In this document: positions 16,558 through 25,642 of the stretch, one piece after another | Layout: every line of letters begins with the position of its first letter | Numbering within the stretch: position 1 is the first letter of the stretch | DNA from: a virus | Reading direction: 5' to 3' (one strand) | Virus record (IMG/VR): IMGVR_UViG_3300048131_000244 | Location: 1 to 53,734 of that record | DNA: 53,734 bases | Notes under the pieces: generated by a model | Seen by the model: the letters and a program-made list of their open reading frames with translations, nothing else | What the model was told of the DNA's origin: nothing | Database searches by the model: none | Translations under genes and position numbers: made by a program

Positions 16558-17637
16558 ATGAAAACATTACAAGAGCAGTATAACTCAATTAAAGAAGGAA
16601 AAGGAAGTAAAGAAATTTTCCTTAAAGAAGCTAAAGCTAAGTTCCCAAATATGATTACAAACGCAGCTACGTTTAGTGAAACTACTAAAATTCTTAAAAA
16701 TAGAAGCGTAATTTCTGAAAACATTGGTGGTGTTGTAAGTCTTGAAGCTGTTACTAAAATGGAAGGACGTAAAAAGGAAAGTTATGAAACTGCTTTTGAA
16801 AATTTCTTAGCTGAAGAAGCAAAAGCTGTAGAGAAAAAAGCTACTAAAGAAGTAGAAGAAGCAGAAACTGCTGCTTATGATTATACTGATGTTAAATCAT
16901 TAGATAACCAAATTGGAAGTGAAGTACAAAATGGTATCTACTTTGAATCAAAACAAAACCCAGATAAATCAATTGAAGAAATTAAAGAAATTGTAGCTAA
17001 AAATTTAGCTAAGGATCAATTGCATTATAAGAAAAACGCTGCATTCGGAGTTGAAGGTCTTGGACTCGAAGAAATGAAAAGCGAAGAAGTATCTGGTAAA
17101 CATAAAGAAAGTGGATATTCTGATAAACTAAAATCATTAGTAAAAGAATCATTAATGGGTGGCGTTGTTACTACGGGTAACCCAAATTCTATATCTGCAA
17201 TCCAAAATGCAGTAGTAATGGATGTGCTTGAAGAAAATGCTGAAGTAGAAGAAGGATATGGTGCTGAAGAATATGAGCAAGGTAAAGAAGCAGGTGAAGA
17301 AATAGAAAAGAAAAAATCTAAGAAAAAAATGAAAAAAGAAACTATTGATTCAAAGTTAGCTGAGATCGAAGCTGCAGGTAAAATTACTACTTTAGAAGCA
17401 CAAATCGCTGCTATTGATGAAGTAATTTCTACTAAAGAATCAAGATTATCTCTAGTAAATGAAGACGCAGATATGGCAGAACTACTTGATAAAGGTAAAG
17501 TAAATGCTATGCGTAAAGAAATTAAATTGCTAGAAAAAAGATGTGGTAAAATGAAAAAAATGTATGAGAAGCTTAATGGCTCTGCATATACCGCTCCTGT
17601 AATTGATGAAGTAGAAGATTCACCAACATTTGAATAA
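16558..17637 (+). CDS. Putative prohead core protein
   Basis: This 359-residue protein is Glu/Lys-rich and helical, starting MKTLQEQYNSIKEGKG, where IKEG may be a protease cut site. Regions around 80-105 and 230-260 are low-complexity charged. The C-terminal part is a coiled coil (LLEKRCGKMKKMYEKLNG). It lies between the small tagged protein and the protease; its stop precedes the protease ATG by one base. By context it is a core or scaffold component that is digested during head maturation. Confidence 0.55.
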   Translation: MKTLQEQYNSIKEGKGSKEIFLKEAKAKFPNMITNAATFSETTKILKNRSVISENIGGVVSLEAVTKMEGRKKESYETAFENFLAEEAKAVEKKATKEVEEAETAAYDYTDVKSLDNQIGSEVQNGIYFESKQNPDKSIEEIKEIVAKNLAKDQLHYKKNAAFGVEGLGLEEMKSEEVSGKHKESGYSDKLKSLVKESLMGGVVTTGNPNSISAIQNAVVMDVLEENAEVEEGYGAEEYEQGKEAGEEIEKKKSKKKMKKETIDSKLAEIEAAGKITTLEAQIAAIDEVISTKESRLSLVNEDADMAELLDKGKVNAMRKEIKLLEKRCGKMKKMYEKLNGSAYTAPVIDEVEDSPTFE

Positions 17638-17638
17638 A

Positions 17639-18238
17639 ATGTCACAATTATTAATAGAAACCAATCTTTGGAATACCACATCCCTGTTAACTGAAAATGT
17701 TAAAAAGGAAAATGGTAATATCATGGTAGAAGGTATTTTAGCAACTGCTGAAGTAAAAAATGGTAATGGTCGCTACTACCCAAGAGAATTATGGGAACGC
17801 GAATTAGAAAAATACCAAGAAGCCATTAGTAATAGAACAGCTACAGGTGAACTAGATCATCCAGAATCTCAAGTGATTAATCTAAAAAATGTATCACATT
17901 TAGTTAGAGAATTTTGGTGGGAAGGAGATAAAGTAATGGGTAAACTAGAAATATTACCCACCCCCTCAGGTCAAATATTAGAAGCATTAATTAAAGCAGG
18001 TGTAACTGTGGGTGTTTCTTCACGTGGTATGGGGTCATTAGAACAAAATGGTAACGTAATGGAAGTACAAGATGACTTTGAATTACTATGTTGGGATTTT
18101 GTTTCAACCCCATCCAATCCAGGATCTTATATGGGTGTTTTACAAGAAGGTAAAGAATATAAAAATACAGATTATAGCTCAGTAAACAATATTATTAGAG
18201 AAATACTTTGTTCTAAAGGCTCTTGCCCAATTCTTTAA
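17639..18238 (+). CDS. gp21: Prohead protease, gp21-like
   Basis: This 199-residue serine protease (T4 gp21 type, herpesvirus-assemblin-like fold) cuts core and capsid proteins after hydrophobic-x-Glu. The catalytic His74 is in GELDHPES and the nucleophile is Ser127 or Ser128 in GVSSRGMG. The early NGNGRYYPRELW is the typical first strand and helix. I start at ATG 17639, one base after the previous stop, in place of a TTG three codons earlier. LxE sites in its own N-terminus (LLIE, LLTE) suggest self-cleavage. It is slightly shorter than T4 gp21 (212). Confidence 0.9.
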   Translation: MSQLLIETNLWNTTSLLTENVKKENGNIMVEGILATAEVKNGNGRYYPRELWERELEKYQEAISNRTATGELDHPESQVINLKNVSHLVREFWWEGDKVMGKLEILPTPSGQILEALIKAGVTVGVSSRGMGSLEQNGNVMEVQDDFELLCWDFVSTPSNPGSYMGVLQEGKEYKNTDYSSVNNIIREILCSKGSCPIL

Positions 18239-18274
18239 TCCTCTATAAATCTACATATACGTATCATCGATAAT

Positions 18275-18338
18275 GTGTTATCTCTTATATAACACTAACT
18301 ATATATTAACTTTCCTATTACGGTTCCTAATAACCGTA
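18275..18338 (+). other. Two hairpins in the gp21-gp22 gap
   Basis: The 123-base gap holds two clean stem-loops: GTGTTAT / ATAACAC (18275-18295) and TACGGTT / AACCGTA (18319-18338). Neither has a U tract, so they look more like mRNA processing or stability elements, or a weak terminator, in front of the highly expressed scaffold gene. A TATAAATC at 18244-18251 resembles the T4 late -10 box. Confidence 0.5.
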
Positions 18339-18361
18339 TTTCACAAAAACAATTTTGCGAT

Positions 18362-19501
18362 ATGTCTAACAACAGAGATTTGCTTAAAGAAGCAATTGCT
18401 GACGCTAAAGCTGTAAAAGAAACAGCCATAGCAAATGCTAAAGCCGCTTTAGAAGAATCATTTACTCCTCATTTGAAGTCTATGTTAGCTGCTAAATTAG
18501 AAGAAATGGATAAAGACGATGATGACGTTAAGGAATCAGAAGAAATCCAAGAAACTGAAGAAGTAGTAAACGAAACTGAAGAACAAGTAGATGAAGCTCA
18601 AGAAGAAGTAGCTGAAGCAACAGAAGAAATCGAAGAAGAACTCGATTTAGACGAAATGCTTGCAGAACTTGATCTATCCGAAAAGAAAGAAGAAGACAAA
18701 GATAAGATGGAAGAATCTGAAGAACTAGATGAAGCTAAAGAAGAAGTTTCTGAGTCTGAAGAAATCGAAGAATCTGAAGAAGTAGAGGAGGCTGAAGAAC
18801 CAGTTGCCGAAGCGGATGAAGATGAAGATAAAGACGAAGAAGATGAAGAAGAAGCTGAAGAAGGTGAAGAAGAAGAAATCGATCTTGAAGATATGTCTGC
18901 TGACGATCTAAAAGGATTTATCGAAGATGTAATCAAAGACATGGTACAATCTGGTGAATTAGAAGCTGGTGAGGAACTTGAAGGCGAAGCCGGAGAGGAA
19001 ATTGAAGTAGAAGATGACCTAGATATGCCCATGATGGAAGAAACTGAAGAAGTAACTGAAACTGAAGAAATCGACGAAGCTAAGGAAGAAATTGACGAAG
19101 CTAAAGATGAAAAAGAAGAAGTTAAAGAATCAGAAGAAGAAGTAAACGAAGAAGTAGAAAAAGCATTAGCTGAAGTTGAAGAACTTAAAAAAGAACTTAA
19201 CGAAGTTAATCTTTTAAATGCTAAACTTCTTTACACTAACAAAATCTTCCGCGATAAGAATCTAACTGAAGATAAAAAAGTTAAAGTGCTTAAAGCATTT
19301 GACAAAGCATCTACAGTTAAAGAAGCCAAAGTTATCTTTGAAACATTAAATGAGGGTCTAGTTAACAAAACTAAATCATCAGTAAATGAAGTAAAAGGTA
19401 GCGCATCTAAAGTAATGGGCACAGCTCCTACTACTAAACAACCAATCGTTGAAAGCGACGCTATGGTTGATAGATTTAAAAAATTAGCTGGAATTATTTA
19501 A
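18362..19501 (+). CDS. gp22: Major prohead scaffold protein, gp22-like
   Basis: This 379-residue protein forms the core around which the capsid is built. Residues about 45-270 are an extreme Glu/Asp tract with EE-x-E repeats. The C-terminal 115 residues are the recognisable gp22 part: a coiled coil, then KNLTEDKKVKVLKAFDKAST, then PIVESDAMVDRFKKLAGI with a likely protease cut after VE. It is longer than T4 gp22 (269) because of the acidic expansion. It lies directly before the capsid gene, as in T4. Confidence 0.85.
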   Translation: MSNNRDLLKEAIADAKAVKETAIANAKAALEESFTPHLKSMLAAKLEEMDKDDDDVKESEEIQETEEVVNETEEQVDEAQEEVAEATEEIEEELDLDEMLAELDLSEKKEEDKDKMEESEELDEAKEEVSESEEIEESEEVEEAEEPVAEADEDEDKDEEDEEEAEEGEEEEIDLEDMSADDLKGFIEDVIKDMVQSGELEAGEELEGEAGEEIEVEDDLDMPMMEETEEVTETEEIDEAKEEIDEAKDEKEEVKESEEEVNEEVEKALAEVEELKKELNEVNLLNAKLLYTNKIFRDKNLTEDKKVKVLKAFDKASTVKEAKVIFETLNEGLVNKTKSSVNEVKGSASKVMGTAPTTKQPIVESDAMVDRFKKLAGII

Positions 19502-19524
19502 TATAACTTTTTAATTTTAAAAAC

Positions 19525-21138
19525 ATGAGTTTACAATCTCTTTTAGAAAGTGCAAATAACTTTAAGTCACAATCTAGTGACGCTGCACGTTTAGCTGAAA
19601 AGTGGGAGAAAACAGGTCTTTTAGAAGGTTTAGATGGAAGTCACAAGTCAAATATGTCTGTGATTCTTGAAAACCAAGCTAAGCAACTTGTTGTTGAAGC
19701 ATCTTCAACATCTGCTGGTGGAGCTGGTACTGGTAATTTTACTGCCGGAACTGGTGATCAGTGGGCTGGAGTAGCTCTTCCATTAGTACGCAAAGTATTT
19801 GGACAAATTGCTGCACAAGAATTTGTATCAGTACAACCAATGAACCTACCTTCTGGGCTAGTATTTTATTTAGATTTCCAATATGGAACTGATAAAGGTG
19901 CTTATGATCAAGGTAAATCACTATATGGTGATGTAGAAGGATTTGCTTCTAACGACACTTCAGGTGGTCTTTATGGCGCTGGTCGTTTCGCTTATTCTAT
20001 TAACACTACTTCATCTGCTGGTGTTTCTCCAACTGGTGTAACTAGCGCTGATTGGGCAGACCTAGGATTTGATTCATCTTATTCAGCTTCTGCTGTTGCT
20101 GGTGATTACTCTAAAGTAGAAATTCCTGATACTGAATTAGTATCTCCTGATAGCGAAGCTGTAAGAGCTTTCCAACTTATCTCAGGAAGTACTGCAGTAC
20201 AAGTATCTGCTTTTACTCGTAGAAATGCTGCTGATAATGGTACTATCTTTATTGTAGAAGACGCTGATGCTGGTGATGCTACTACTGTATCTTACGTACA
20301 AGCAACTGCTGATAACAATCGTGGTGATTTCGAAGATGGAAATACTGGATTAAACGCTGGTAACGATCCTATCTCAATCCCTGAGATTAACGTACAGATG
20401 AAATCATCTGCTATCGTAGCTAAAACACGTAAATTGAAAGCTGTATGGACACCTGAATTCGCTCAGGATCTTAACGCTTACCACAGTATTGATGCTGAAG
20501 CTGAATTAACTGCTATGCTAAGTGAGTACATTTCATTAGAAATCGACCTCGAAATCTTAGATATGTTGATTGAAAACGCTTCTGCTGGTACTGAAGTATG
20601 GTCAGCTGTTAACAACCAAGCTTTCACTTCTACAAGTGGTAATGGTGCTACAACTGATCTTGGATTCTATAACAGCCAAGGACAGTGGTTCCAAACTTTA
20701 GGAACTAAAATTACTAAATTAAGCAACGTAATTCATCAGAAAACTCTACGTGGTGGTGCTAACTTTATGGTTATCGCTCCTGCTGTAGGTACTATCTTAG
20801 AAGCTATCCCAGGATTTGCTGCTGATGCTGATGGTGATGTAACTAAGAAAGATTATGCTTTCGGTGTACAGAAAATCGGTGCTTTAGGTGGTGGTAAGAT
20901 TAAAGTATACAAAAACCCTTATATGACTGAAAACAACATCCTATTAGGATATCGTGGTGGACAGTTCCTAGAAAGTGGTGCTGTATTTAGTCCTTACATT
21001 CCATTAATCATGACTCCTCTAGTATACGATCCAGATACATTTACTCCACGTAAAGGTCTCTTGACTCGCTATGCTAAGAAAATCGTTCGTCCTGAATTCT
21101 ATGGTAAGATCAAAGTATCTGGTCTTAATACTCTATAA
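19525..21138 (+). CDS. gp23: Major capsid protein, gp23-like
   Basis: This 537-residue protein is the HK97-fold capsid subunit of T4-like heads. The N-terminal delta domain ends in QLVVE|ASSTS, so the protease should cut between Glu58 and Ala59, matching the T4 cut after Glu65. Then comes GGAGTGNFTAGTGDQWAGVA and LPLVRKVF, standard for gp23. The C-terminal LTRYAKKIVRPEFYGKIKV is also typical. Length is near T4 (521). A strong terminator follows, as expected for the most abundant product. Confidence 0.95.
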   Translation: MSLQSLLESANNFKSQSSDAARLAEKWEKTGLLEGLDGSHKSNMSVILENQAKQLVVEASSTSAGGAGTGNFTAGTGDQWAGVALPLVRKVFGQIAAQEFVSVQPMNLPSGLVFYLDFQYGTDKGAYDQGKSLYGDVEGFASNDTSGGLYGAGRFAYSINTTSSAGVSPTGVTSADWADLGFDSSYSASAVAGDYSKVEIPDTELVSPDSEAVRAFQLISGSTAVQVSAFTRRNAADNGTIFIVEDADAGDATTVSYVQATADNNRGDFEDGNTGLNAGNDPISIPEINVQMKSSAIVAKTRKLKAVWTPEFAQDLNAYHSIDAEAELTAMLSEYISLEIDLEILDMLIENASAGTEVWSAVNNQAFTSTSGNGATTDLGFYNSQGQWFQTLGTKITKLSNVIHQKTLRGGANFMVIAPAVGTILEAIPGFAADADGDVTKKDYAFGVQKIGALGGGKIKVYKNPYMTENNILLGYRGGQFLESGAVFSPYIPLIMTPLVYDPDTFTPRKGLLTRYAKKIVRPEFYGKIKVSGLNTL

Positions 21139-21165
21139 TCTTAGGATTAGATTTTTAAAAAAATT

Positions 21166-21190
21166 AGCCCGGCTTTGCCGGGCTTTTTTT
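21166..21190 (+). terminator. Intrinsic terminator after the capsid gene
   Basis: The stem AGCCCGGC / GCCGGGCT with a TTT loop (21166-21184) runs straight into seven T residues. It is a textbook intrinsic terminator. Confidence 0.92.
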
Positions 21191-21198
21191 ATCTAAAA

Positions 21199-21208
21199 AT
21201 ATGTATAA
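21199..21208 (+). promoter_or_regulatory. Variant late-type promoter motif ATATGTATAA
   Basis: ATATGTATAA followed by TAAAAC differs by one base from the copy at 21961. It lies just after the capsid terminator. Its ATG (21201) is the upstream candidate start of phoH, but if the motif is a promoter, translation more likely begins at ATG 21219. Confidence 0.45.
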
Positions 21209-21956
21209 TAAAACGTTTATGGCTAGTAAACCTCACACTGACGAAGTGTATCGTCCAAAAAGAGTTCCAAAAAACCCTATTAAATTCAAACTACAACTTA
21301 ATGAAGAGCAAAAACTTGCCAAACAAACCATTTTAGATAACACAATTACTTTGTTAGGTGGTGGGGCAGGAAGTGGTAAAACACTTTTAGCATGTAATGT
21401 TGCTTTAGATGGGTTATTAAGGCGAATGTATGATAAAATTATTATTACAAGACCTACTGTATCTAAAGAAGAAATTGGTTTCCTCCCTGGTGATTTAAGA
21501 GAAAAAATGGACCCATGGGTTCAACCTATTTATCAAAATTTCTTTGCTCTGTATGACAAAGTTAAAATTGAAAAATTAATAACTGATGGTAAAATAGAAA
21601 TTGTACCTGTGTCCTTTATGAGGGGTAGAACATTTATGGATTCAATGATCATTGTGGATGAAGCTCAAAACGTAACCCATGACCAAATGGAAATGATTAC
21701 ATCTCGTATTGGTTTAAGAAGTAAAATGATGATATGTGGAGATGATCATCAAATTGATTTAAGAAAACGTAGCGACTCAGGATTTAGATTTTTATATAAA
21801 GGAGCACGTGGTATTAAGAATCTATCAGCCCTAACATTATCTACTAATCATAGGGACCCAATTGTTGAAGATTTAATTAAGTATTATGAAGATGCAGCTG
21901 ATAAAGGTATTACAATAACTACATCAGGTTCATATAATTATAAGAATAAAAAATAA
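21201..21956 (+). CDS. phoH: PhoH-like ATPase
   Basis: This 251-residue P-loop ATPase has Walker A GGGAGSGKTLLAC (Lys60) and Walker B MIIVDEAQNV. It also has LPGDLREKMDPW and SNHRDPIVEDL-type text near the end, all typical of PhoH. PhoH genes are common in marine phages; the role is unsettled (RNA-linked ATPase or phosphate-stress helper). The start could be ATG 21201 or ATG 21219 (MASKPHTDEVY). I favour the latter because the first ATG overlaps a promoter-like motif. It sits between capsid and neck genes. Confidence 0.9.
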   Translation: MYNKTFMASKPHTDEVYRPKRVPKNPIKFKLQLNEEQKLAKQTILDNTITLLGGGAGSGKTLLACNVALDGLLRRMYDKIIITRPTVSKEEIGFLPGDLREKMDPWVQPIYQNFFALYDKVKIEKLITDGKIEIVPVSFMRGRTFMDSMIIVDEAQNVTHDQMEMITSRIGLRSKMMICGDDHQIDLRKRSDSGFRFLYKGARGIKNLSALTLSTNHRDPIVEDLIKYYEDAADKGITITTSGSYNYKNKK

Positions 21957-21960
21957 ATTC

Positions 21961-21970
21961 ATATTTATAA
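21961..21970 (+). promoter_or_regulatory. Late-type promoter motif ATATTTATAA
   Basis: A perfect motif 15 bases before the ATG at 21986, opening the neck-gene transcript. Confidence 0.7.
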
Positions 21971-21985
21971 TAAAACTATTATATA

Positions 21986-23134
21986 ATGGCAAATCCTGCA
22001 ATCTGGCCTGGATCGAGTTCATTTGCAACTGGTTCAACCCCTTTTGGGTTTTATGACACTGATGCTGAATTTCAAGTTGATGCTGATAAAGTTTCTAACT
22101 TTTGTGCTCGTCGATTAGGTTATCCTTTAGTAGATGTAGAATTACAAGATATTTCATTTTATGCTGCATTTGAGGAAGCAATTACTACCTATGGTAATGA
22201 ATTATATGCTTATAAAATTAGAGATAATCAGTTAACTTTAGAGGGGGCACCTACTAGTAGTAATGTGAATAAAGCCGTAATTACCCCTAATTTTGAGCCC
22301 ATTATTAGACTATCAGAACAATATGGGAGCGAAGCAGGGTCAGGTGGTAATATCGAGTATTATACTGGATCAATTGATGTTGTAAAAAACCAACAAACAT
22401 ATGATCTAAAAGCTTGGGCTTCAGCAAGTGGAGTAGATGGAGATTATGGTATCGAAATAAAAAGGGTATTTTATGAATCTAACCCCGCAATTGTAAGATA
22501 TTATGACCCATATAGTGGTACAGGATTTGGCTATCAAAATTTATTTGATTCTTTTGGGTTTGGTGGAATGTCACCCGCAATTAATTTCTTAATGATGCCA
22601 TTAAATTACGATATGCAAGTATTACAAGCTATCGAGTTAAATGATATGATTAGAAGGTCTAATTTTAGCTTTCAATTAAGAAATAACACATTAAAAATAT
22701 TTCCTATCCCAACACAGTCTGGTAGTATGTATTTTGAATACATTAAAAGAGATGAAAGAATAAATAATTCAATCCAACAAACCCCAGATAAAGTAACTAA
22801 TGTATCTGATAGCCCATATGGTAATCCTACATATACAAATATTAATAGTGTAGGTAGACAATGGATATTTGAATACACTTTAGCATTAGCTAAAGAAATG
22901 CTAGGATATGTAAGAGGTAAATACCAACAAATCCCTATACCCGGGGCCGAAGTACAATTAAATGATGCTGCTTTAATAGCAGCTGCTACAGCAGAAAAAA
23001 CAGCATTATTAGAAAAATTAAGAGGATATTTTGATGAAACCTCTCGTAAAGCATTACTAGAACGAAAAGCACAAGAATCCGAGTTTGTAAACCAGGAACT
23101 GAAAAATGTTCCATACACCATTTATATAGGATAA
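21986..23134 (+). CDS. Probable neck protein, gp13-like
   Basis: This 382-residue protein contains FCARRLGYPLVDVELQDISF near residue 40 followed by AAFEEAITTYGNE, a pattern I know from neck or head-completion proteins of marine T4-like phages. The middle has QTYDLKAWA and a Gly/Ser/Phe-rich loop. The C-terminus is a charged helix. It is longer than T4 gp13 (309). Gene order (capsid, phoH, this, then gp14- and gp15-like genes) supports a connector between portal and tail. Identification rests on order and a remembered pattern. Confidence 0.6.
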   Translation: MANPAIWPGSSSFATGSTPFGFYDTDAEFQVDADKVSNFCARRLGYPLVDVELQDISFYAAFEEAITTYGNELYAYKIRDNQLTLEGAPTSSNVNKAVITPNFEPIIRLSEQYGSEAGSGGNIEYYTGSIDVVKNQQTYDLKAWASASGVDGDYGIEIKRVFYESNPAIVRYYDPYSGTGFGYQNLFDSFGFGGMSPAINFLMMPLNYDMQVLQAIELNDMIRRSNFSFQLRNNTLKIFPIPTQSGSMYFEYIKRDERINNSIQQTPDKVTNVSDSPYGNPTYTNINSVGRQWIFEYTLALAKEMLGYVRGKYQQIPIPGAEVQLNDAALIAAATAEKTALLEKLRGYFDETSRKALLERKAQESEFVNQELKNVPYTIYIG

Positions 23135-23135
23135 T

Positions 23136-23651
23136 ATGGCAATGTTTGGTCGCTCACGTGATGTGAGTTTAATTAGAGGATTAAATAGAGAATTGATGGG
23201 GGATATAATCACCCAACAAGCAGCTTTTTATAAGTATAAATTAGAAGAAACTAAAGTTAATTTATATGGTGAAGCAGCAGGAGCTAAATTTTATGATGGT
23301 CCTTTCTTATTTAATTGTTTAATTAATAGAGAAGATCAAGCATATCCTGAAGGAGATGAAGGGGTTGGGTTTGGCCAAGGTATTGAATTTAGATTTTTAA
23401 GAGCTGATTTAGTAGATGCTAATGTTGTTCCTGAAGTAGGAGACATTATATTATATCAAGAAAAATATTACGGAGTAGATTCAGTAGTAGCTAACCAATA
23501 TTTTGTAGGTAAAAACCCAAGCTACCCGAATGATGAAAACCCATTAAATCCAGGATTAGAAGATTTTGGAGCTAACCATTCTGTAATTTGTAATACATTC
23601 TATGTACCCGCAGATAAAGTAAATATATCACCTTATAAAGAACGCTTTTAA
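23136..23651 (+). CDS. Probable neck protein, gp14-like
   Basis: This 171-residue protein begins MAMFGRSRDVSLIRGLNREL and contains FYKYKLEETKVNLYGEA, NCLINREDQ and VGDIILYQEKYYGVDSV. This set recurs in neck proteins next to gp13-like genes in marine T4-like phages. It should join the portal-side connector to the tail. It is shorter than T4 gp14 (256). It starts one base after the previous stop and overlaps the next gene by one base. Confidence 0.6.
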   Translation: MAMFGRSRDVSLIRGLNRELMGDIITQQAAFYKYKLEETKVNLYGEAAGAKFYDGPFLFNCLINREDQAYPEGDEGVGFGQGIEFRFLRADLVDANVVPEVGDIILYQEKYYGVDSVVANQYFVGKNPSYPNDENPLNPGLEDFGANHSVICNTFYVPADKVNISPYKERF

Positions 23652-24532
23652 TGGCACAATATAGAAAACCTATACCGAAAAAGCAAAAACGAATTAGCCA
23701 AGGCTTGCAAGATGCATTTGATACTACTAGAGGTAACCCAAACCAAGTAGTTAACCCAAATGAATCTCAAACTGGTATCGATTTTAATAGAGGATATGAA
23801 TTAAGTAAAAAAGGTGATACTTCAAAATCTTTAACTATTGGTATTCAAGATTTAGATGAATCTATATTTTATTACTTTAATAACGTAATTAAACCATTTG
23901 TATATCAAAATGGTCAAAGACGAACTGTTCCATTTATATATGCTGCCCCTGAAAGATGGAAATCATTTCAACGTGATGGGTATTATAGAGATAAAGGTGG
24001 AGCTGTAATGTTACCTATTATTATTATTAAACGTGATTCATTAGAAAAAGATAGAAGCGTTTATAATAAATTAGATGCTAATCAACCTAACATGTATGGT
24101 AGTTTTGGTATTACTTACAATTCCAAAAATGCATATGGTAATTTTGCAGCATTAAATAACCGCATCCCAGTTAAATCTTATAATTTAACAGTTGTTCCTG
24201 ATTTTGTAACATTAAATTATAGCTGTGCTATTCAAACTTACTATATGGAACAATTAAATAAAATAATTGAATCCATTGAATATGCTTCTGATGCATATTG
24301 GGGTAATCCTGAAAGATTTAAATTCAGAGCATTTGTAGATTCATTCCAAACCTCTACTGAATTAACAGCAGGTAGAGATCGTTTGGTAAAAGGTACTTTT
24401 AATATTAGATTACGGGGATATATTATACCTGAAGTAATGCAAAAAGAAGTTACTGCTCTTAAAAAAGTAAATTCTAAATCTAAAATAACAGTTACAGCAG
24501 AAACAGTAACTAATATTAATGATGTCCCTTGA
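23651..24532 (+). CDS. gp15: Tail sheath stabiliser/completion protein, gp15-like
   Basis: This 293-residue protein fits T4 gp15 (272), which caps the tail and binds the head. VPFIYAAPERWKSFQRDGY corresponds to the conserved interface of gp15, followed by LPIIIIKRDSLEKDRS and, late, VKGTFNIRLRGYIIPE. The first 60 residues are a basic, flexible extension. It is coupled to the gp14-like gene (TAATG). The structural transcript pauses here, as the next two genes have their own host-type promoter. Confidence 0.7.
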   Translation: MAQYRKPIPKKQKRISQGLQDAFDTTRGNPNQVVNPNESQTGIDFNRGYELSKKGDTSKSLTIGIQDLDESIFYYFNNVIKPFVYQNGQRRTVPFIYAAPERWKSFQRDGYYRDKGGAVMLPIIIIKRDSLEKDRSVYNKLDANQPNMYGSFGITYNSKNAYGNFAALNNRIPVKSYNLTVVPDFVTLNYSCAIQTYYMEQLNKIIESIEYASDAYWGNPERFKFRAFVDSFQTSTELTAGRDRLVKGTFNIRLRGYIIPEVMQKEVTALKKVNSKSKITVTAETVTNINDVP

Positions 24533-24560
24533 TTAAGTAAATAAAGGTTATTACATTACG
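24529..24560 (+). promoter_or_regulatory. Host-type promoter P3 (TTG-N20-TACATTACG)
   Basis: TTG at 24529-24531, 20 bases, then TACATTACG at 24552-24560, only 5 bases before the ATG at 24566. The transcript would have a very short leader or none. The promoter serves the glycosyltransferase pair inside the structural block. Confidence 0.65.
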
Positions 24561-24565
24561 ATACA

Positions 24566-25642
24566 ATGAAAGTTCTATTTTTAGCACCACATTTAAGCAC
24601 AGGAGGTATGCCCGCGTTTTTACTAAAACGTATTGAGGCATTACTTGGCTATACTGACATAGAAGTATTTGTTGCTGAATGGAGATGTTATAGTATGAGT
24701 TATGTTGTACAACGACAACAAATCGAAAACTTAGTAGGAAATAATTTTATTAGTTTTGATGGTAAATCTGAATTGCAAAAAGATATTATTGGCTATTGTT
24801 ACAAAAATAAAATTGATTTAATTCATATAGAAGAAATACCTGAAGGGTTTGATACATTTAACCCATTTCCAAAAGAAATTCAACAAGAATTATACGATAA
24901 AAAACACCCCTGGAAAATAGTTGAAACATGTCATAATATTTATTTTAATCCAGAAGAAAAGAAAATATATAACCCAGATGGATATGCATTTGTTACCCCT
25001 CATCATTTAAATAGTACCTTTAAAAACCAACCTGGTAAAAAATCATTAATTCCATTTCCTATTGATCCTACTATACAACATTCATCTACCCAAAAAGAAA
25101 TATTAAAAGAAGGAGGTTGGTTAACTAAAGGTGAGTTTCATATAATTAATATAGGATTATGGACACCAGGTAAAAACCAAAAATATGCCATTGATATAGC
25201 TAAGGGGTTATGGGAAAAATACAGATGGACTTACATATTCCATTTTTTAGGAAATCAGGCTCCTAATTTTAAAGATTATTGGGAACCCCTAATGAAAGAC
25301 TTACCCCCAAATGTTTTTATTTTGGGAGAAAGAAATGATGTAGCTAAATACTTTAAAATGGCGGATGCTATGTTATTTACTTCTAACTTTGAATGTAATC
25401 CTATAGTACTAAAAGAAGCCATTTCACATAATACTAGAATAATGGCTTATAATTTACCCCATTATGGAGATGAATATACACCATTTATAGAACCCTTAAC
25501 AGGTAACGTTGAGGATGATAAATTTGCTTTAACTCATTTAATTCATTCCCCAATTAAATATAAAATAGGAGATTATAACAACAGTGTTAAGGAATTTGCT
25601 AATAAACATGTTCAATTTTATAAATCTATAATTAATGAGTAA
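24566..25642 (+). CDS. GT-B glycosyltransferase (GT4-like)
   Basis: This 358-residue protein has the two Rossmann halves of a GT-B enzyme. The N-terminal half opens MKVLFLAPHLSTGGMPAFL, with the Gly-Gly loop that meets the acceptor. The C-terminal half has NIGLWTPGKNQKYAIDIAKG and ADAMLFTSNFECNPIVLKEA, the family-4 donor-sugar motif with the E-x7-E style pair. It should move a sugar from a nucleotide-sugar donor. It is the first gene behind promoter P3 and overlaps the next glycosyltransferase by eight bases. The target may be a virion or host envelope protein. Confidence 0.8.
   Translation: MKVLFLAPHLSTGGMPAFLLKRIEALLGYTDIEVFVAEWRCYSMSYVVQRQQIENLVGNNFISFDGKSELQKDIIGYCYKNKIDLIHIEEIPEGFDTFNPFPKEIQQELYDKKHPWKIVETCHNIYFNPEEKKIYNPDGYAFVTPHHLNSTFKNQPGKKSLIPFPIDPTIQHSSTQKEILKEGGWLTKGEFHIINIGLWTPGKNQKYAIDIAKGLWEKYRWTYIFHFLGNQAPNFKDYWEPLMKDLPPNVFILGERNDVAKYFKMADAMLFTSNFECNPIVLKEAISHNTRIMAYNLPHYGDEYTPFIEPLTGNVEDDKFALTHLIHSPIKYKIGDYNNSVKEFANKHVQFYKSIINE

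Noticed and set aside
17025-17681. Long antisense open frame
   Set aside because: It is the reverse of the Glu/Lys-rich core protein gene and reads as Ser-rich low complexity; no promoter or start context supports it.
18598-19032. Antisense Ser-rich open frame
   Set aside because: It is the mirror of the GAA/GAT-rich acidic tract of gp22.
18641-19160. Repetitive GAAGAA tract as a possible CRISPR or satellite repeat
   Set aside because: It is coding low complexity (Glu repeats) with no regular repeat-spacer structure. No CRISPR array was seen in the window.
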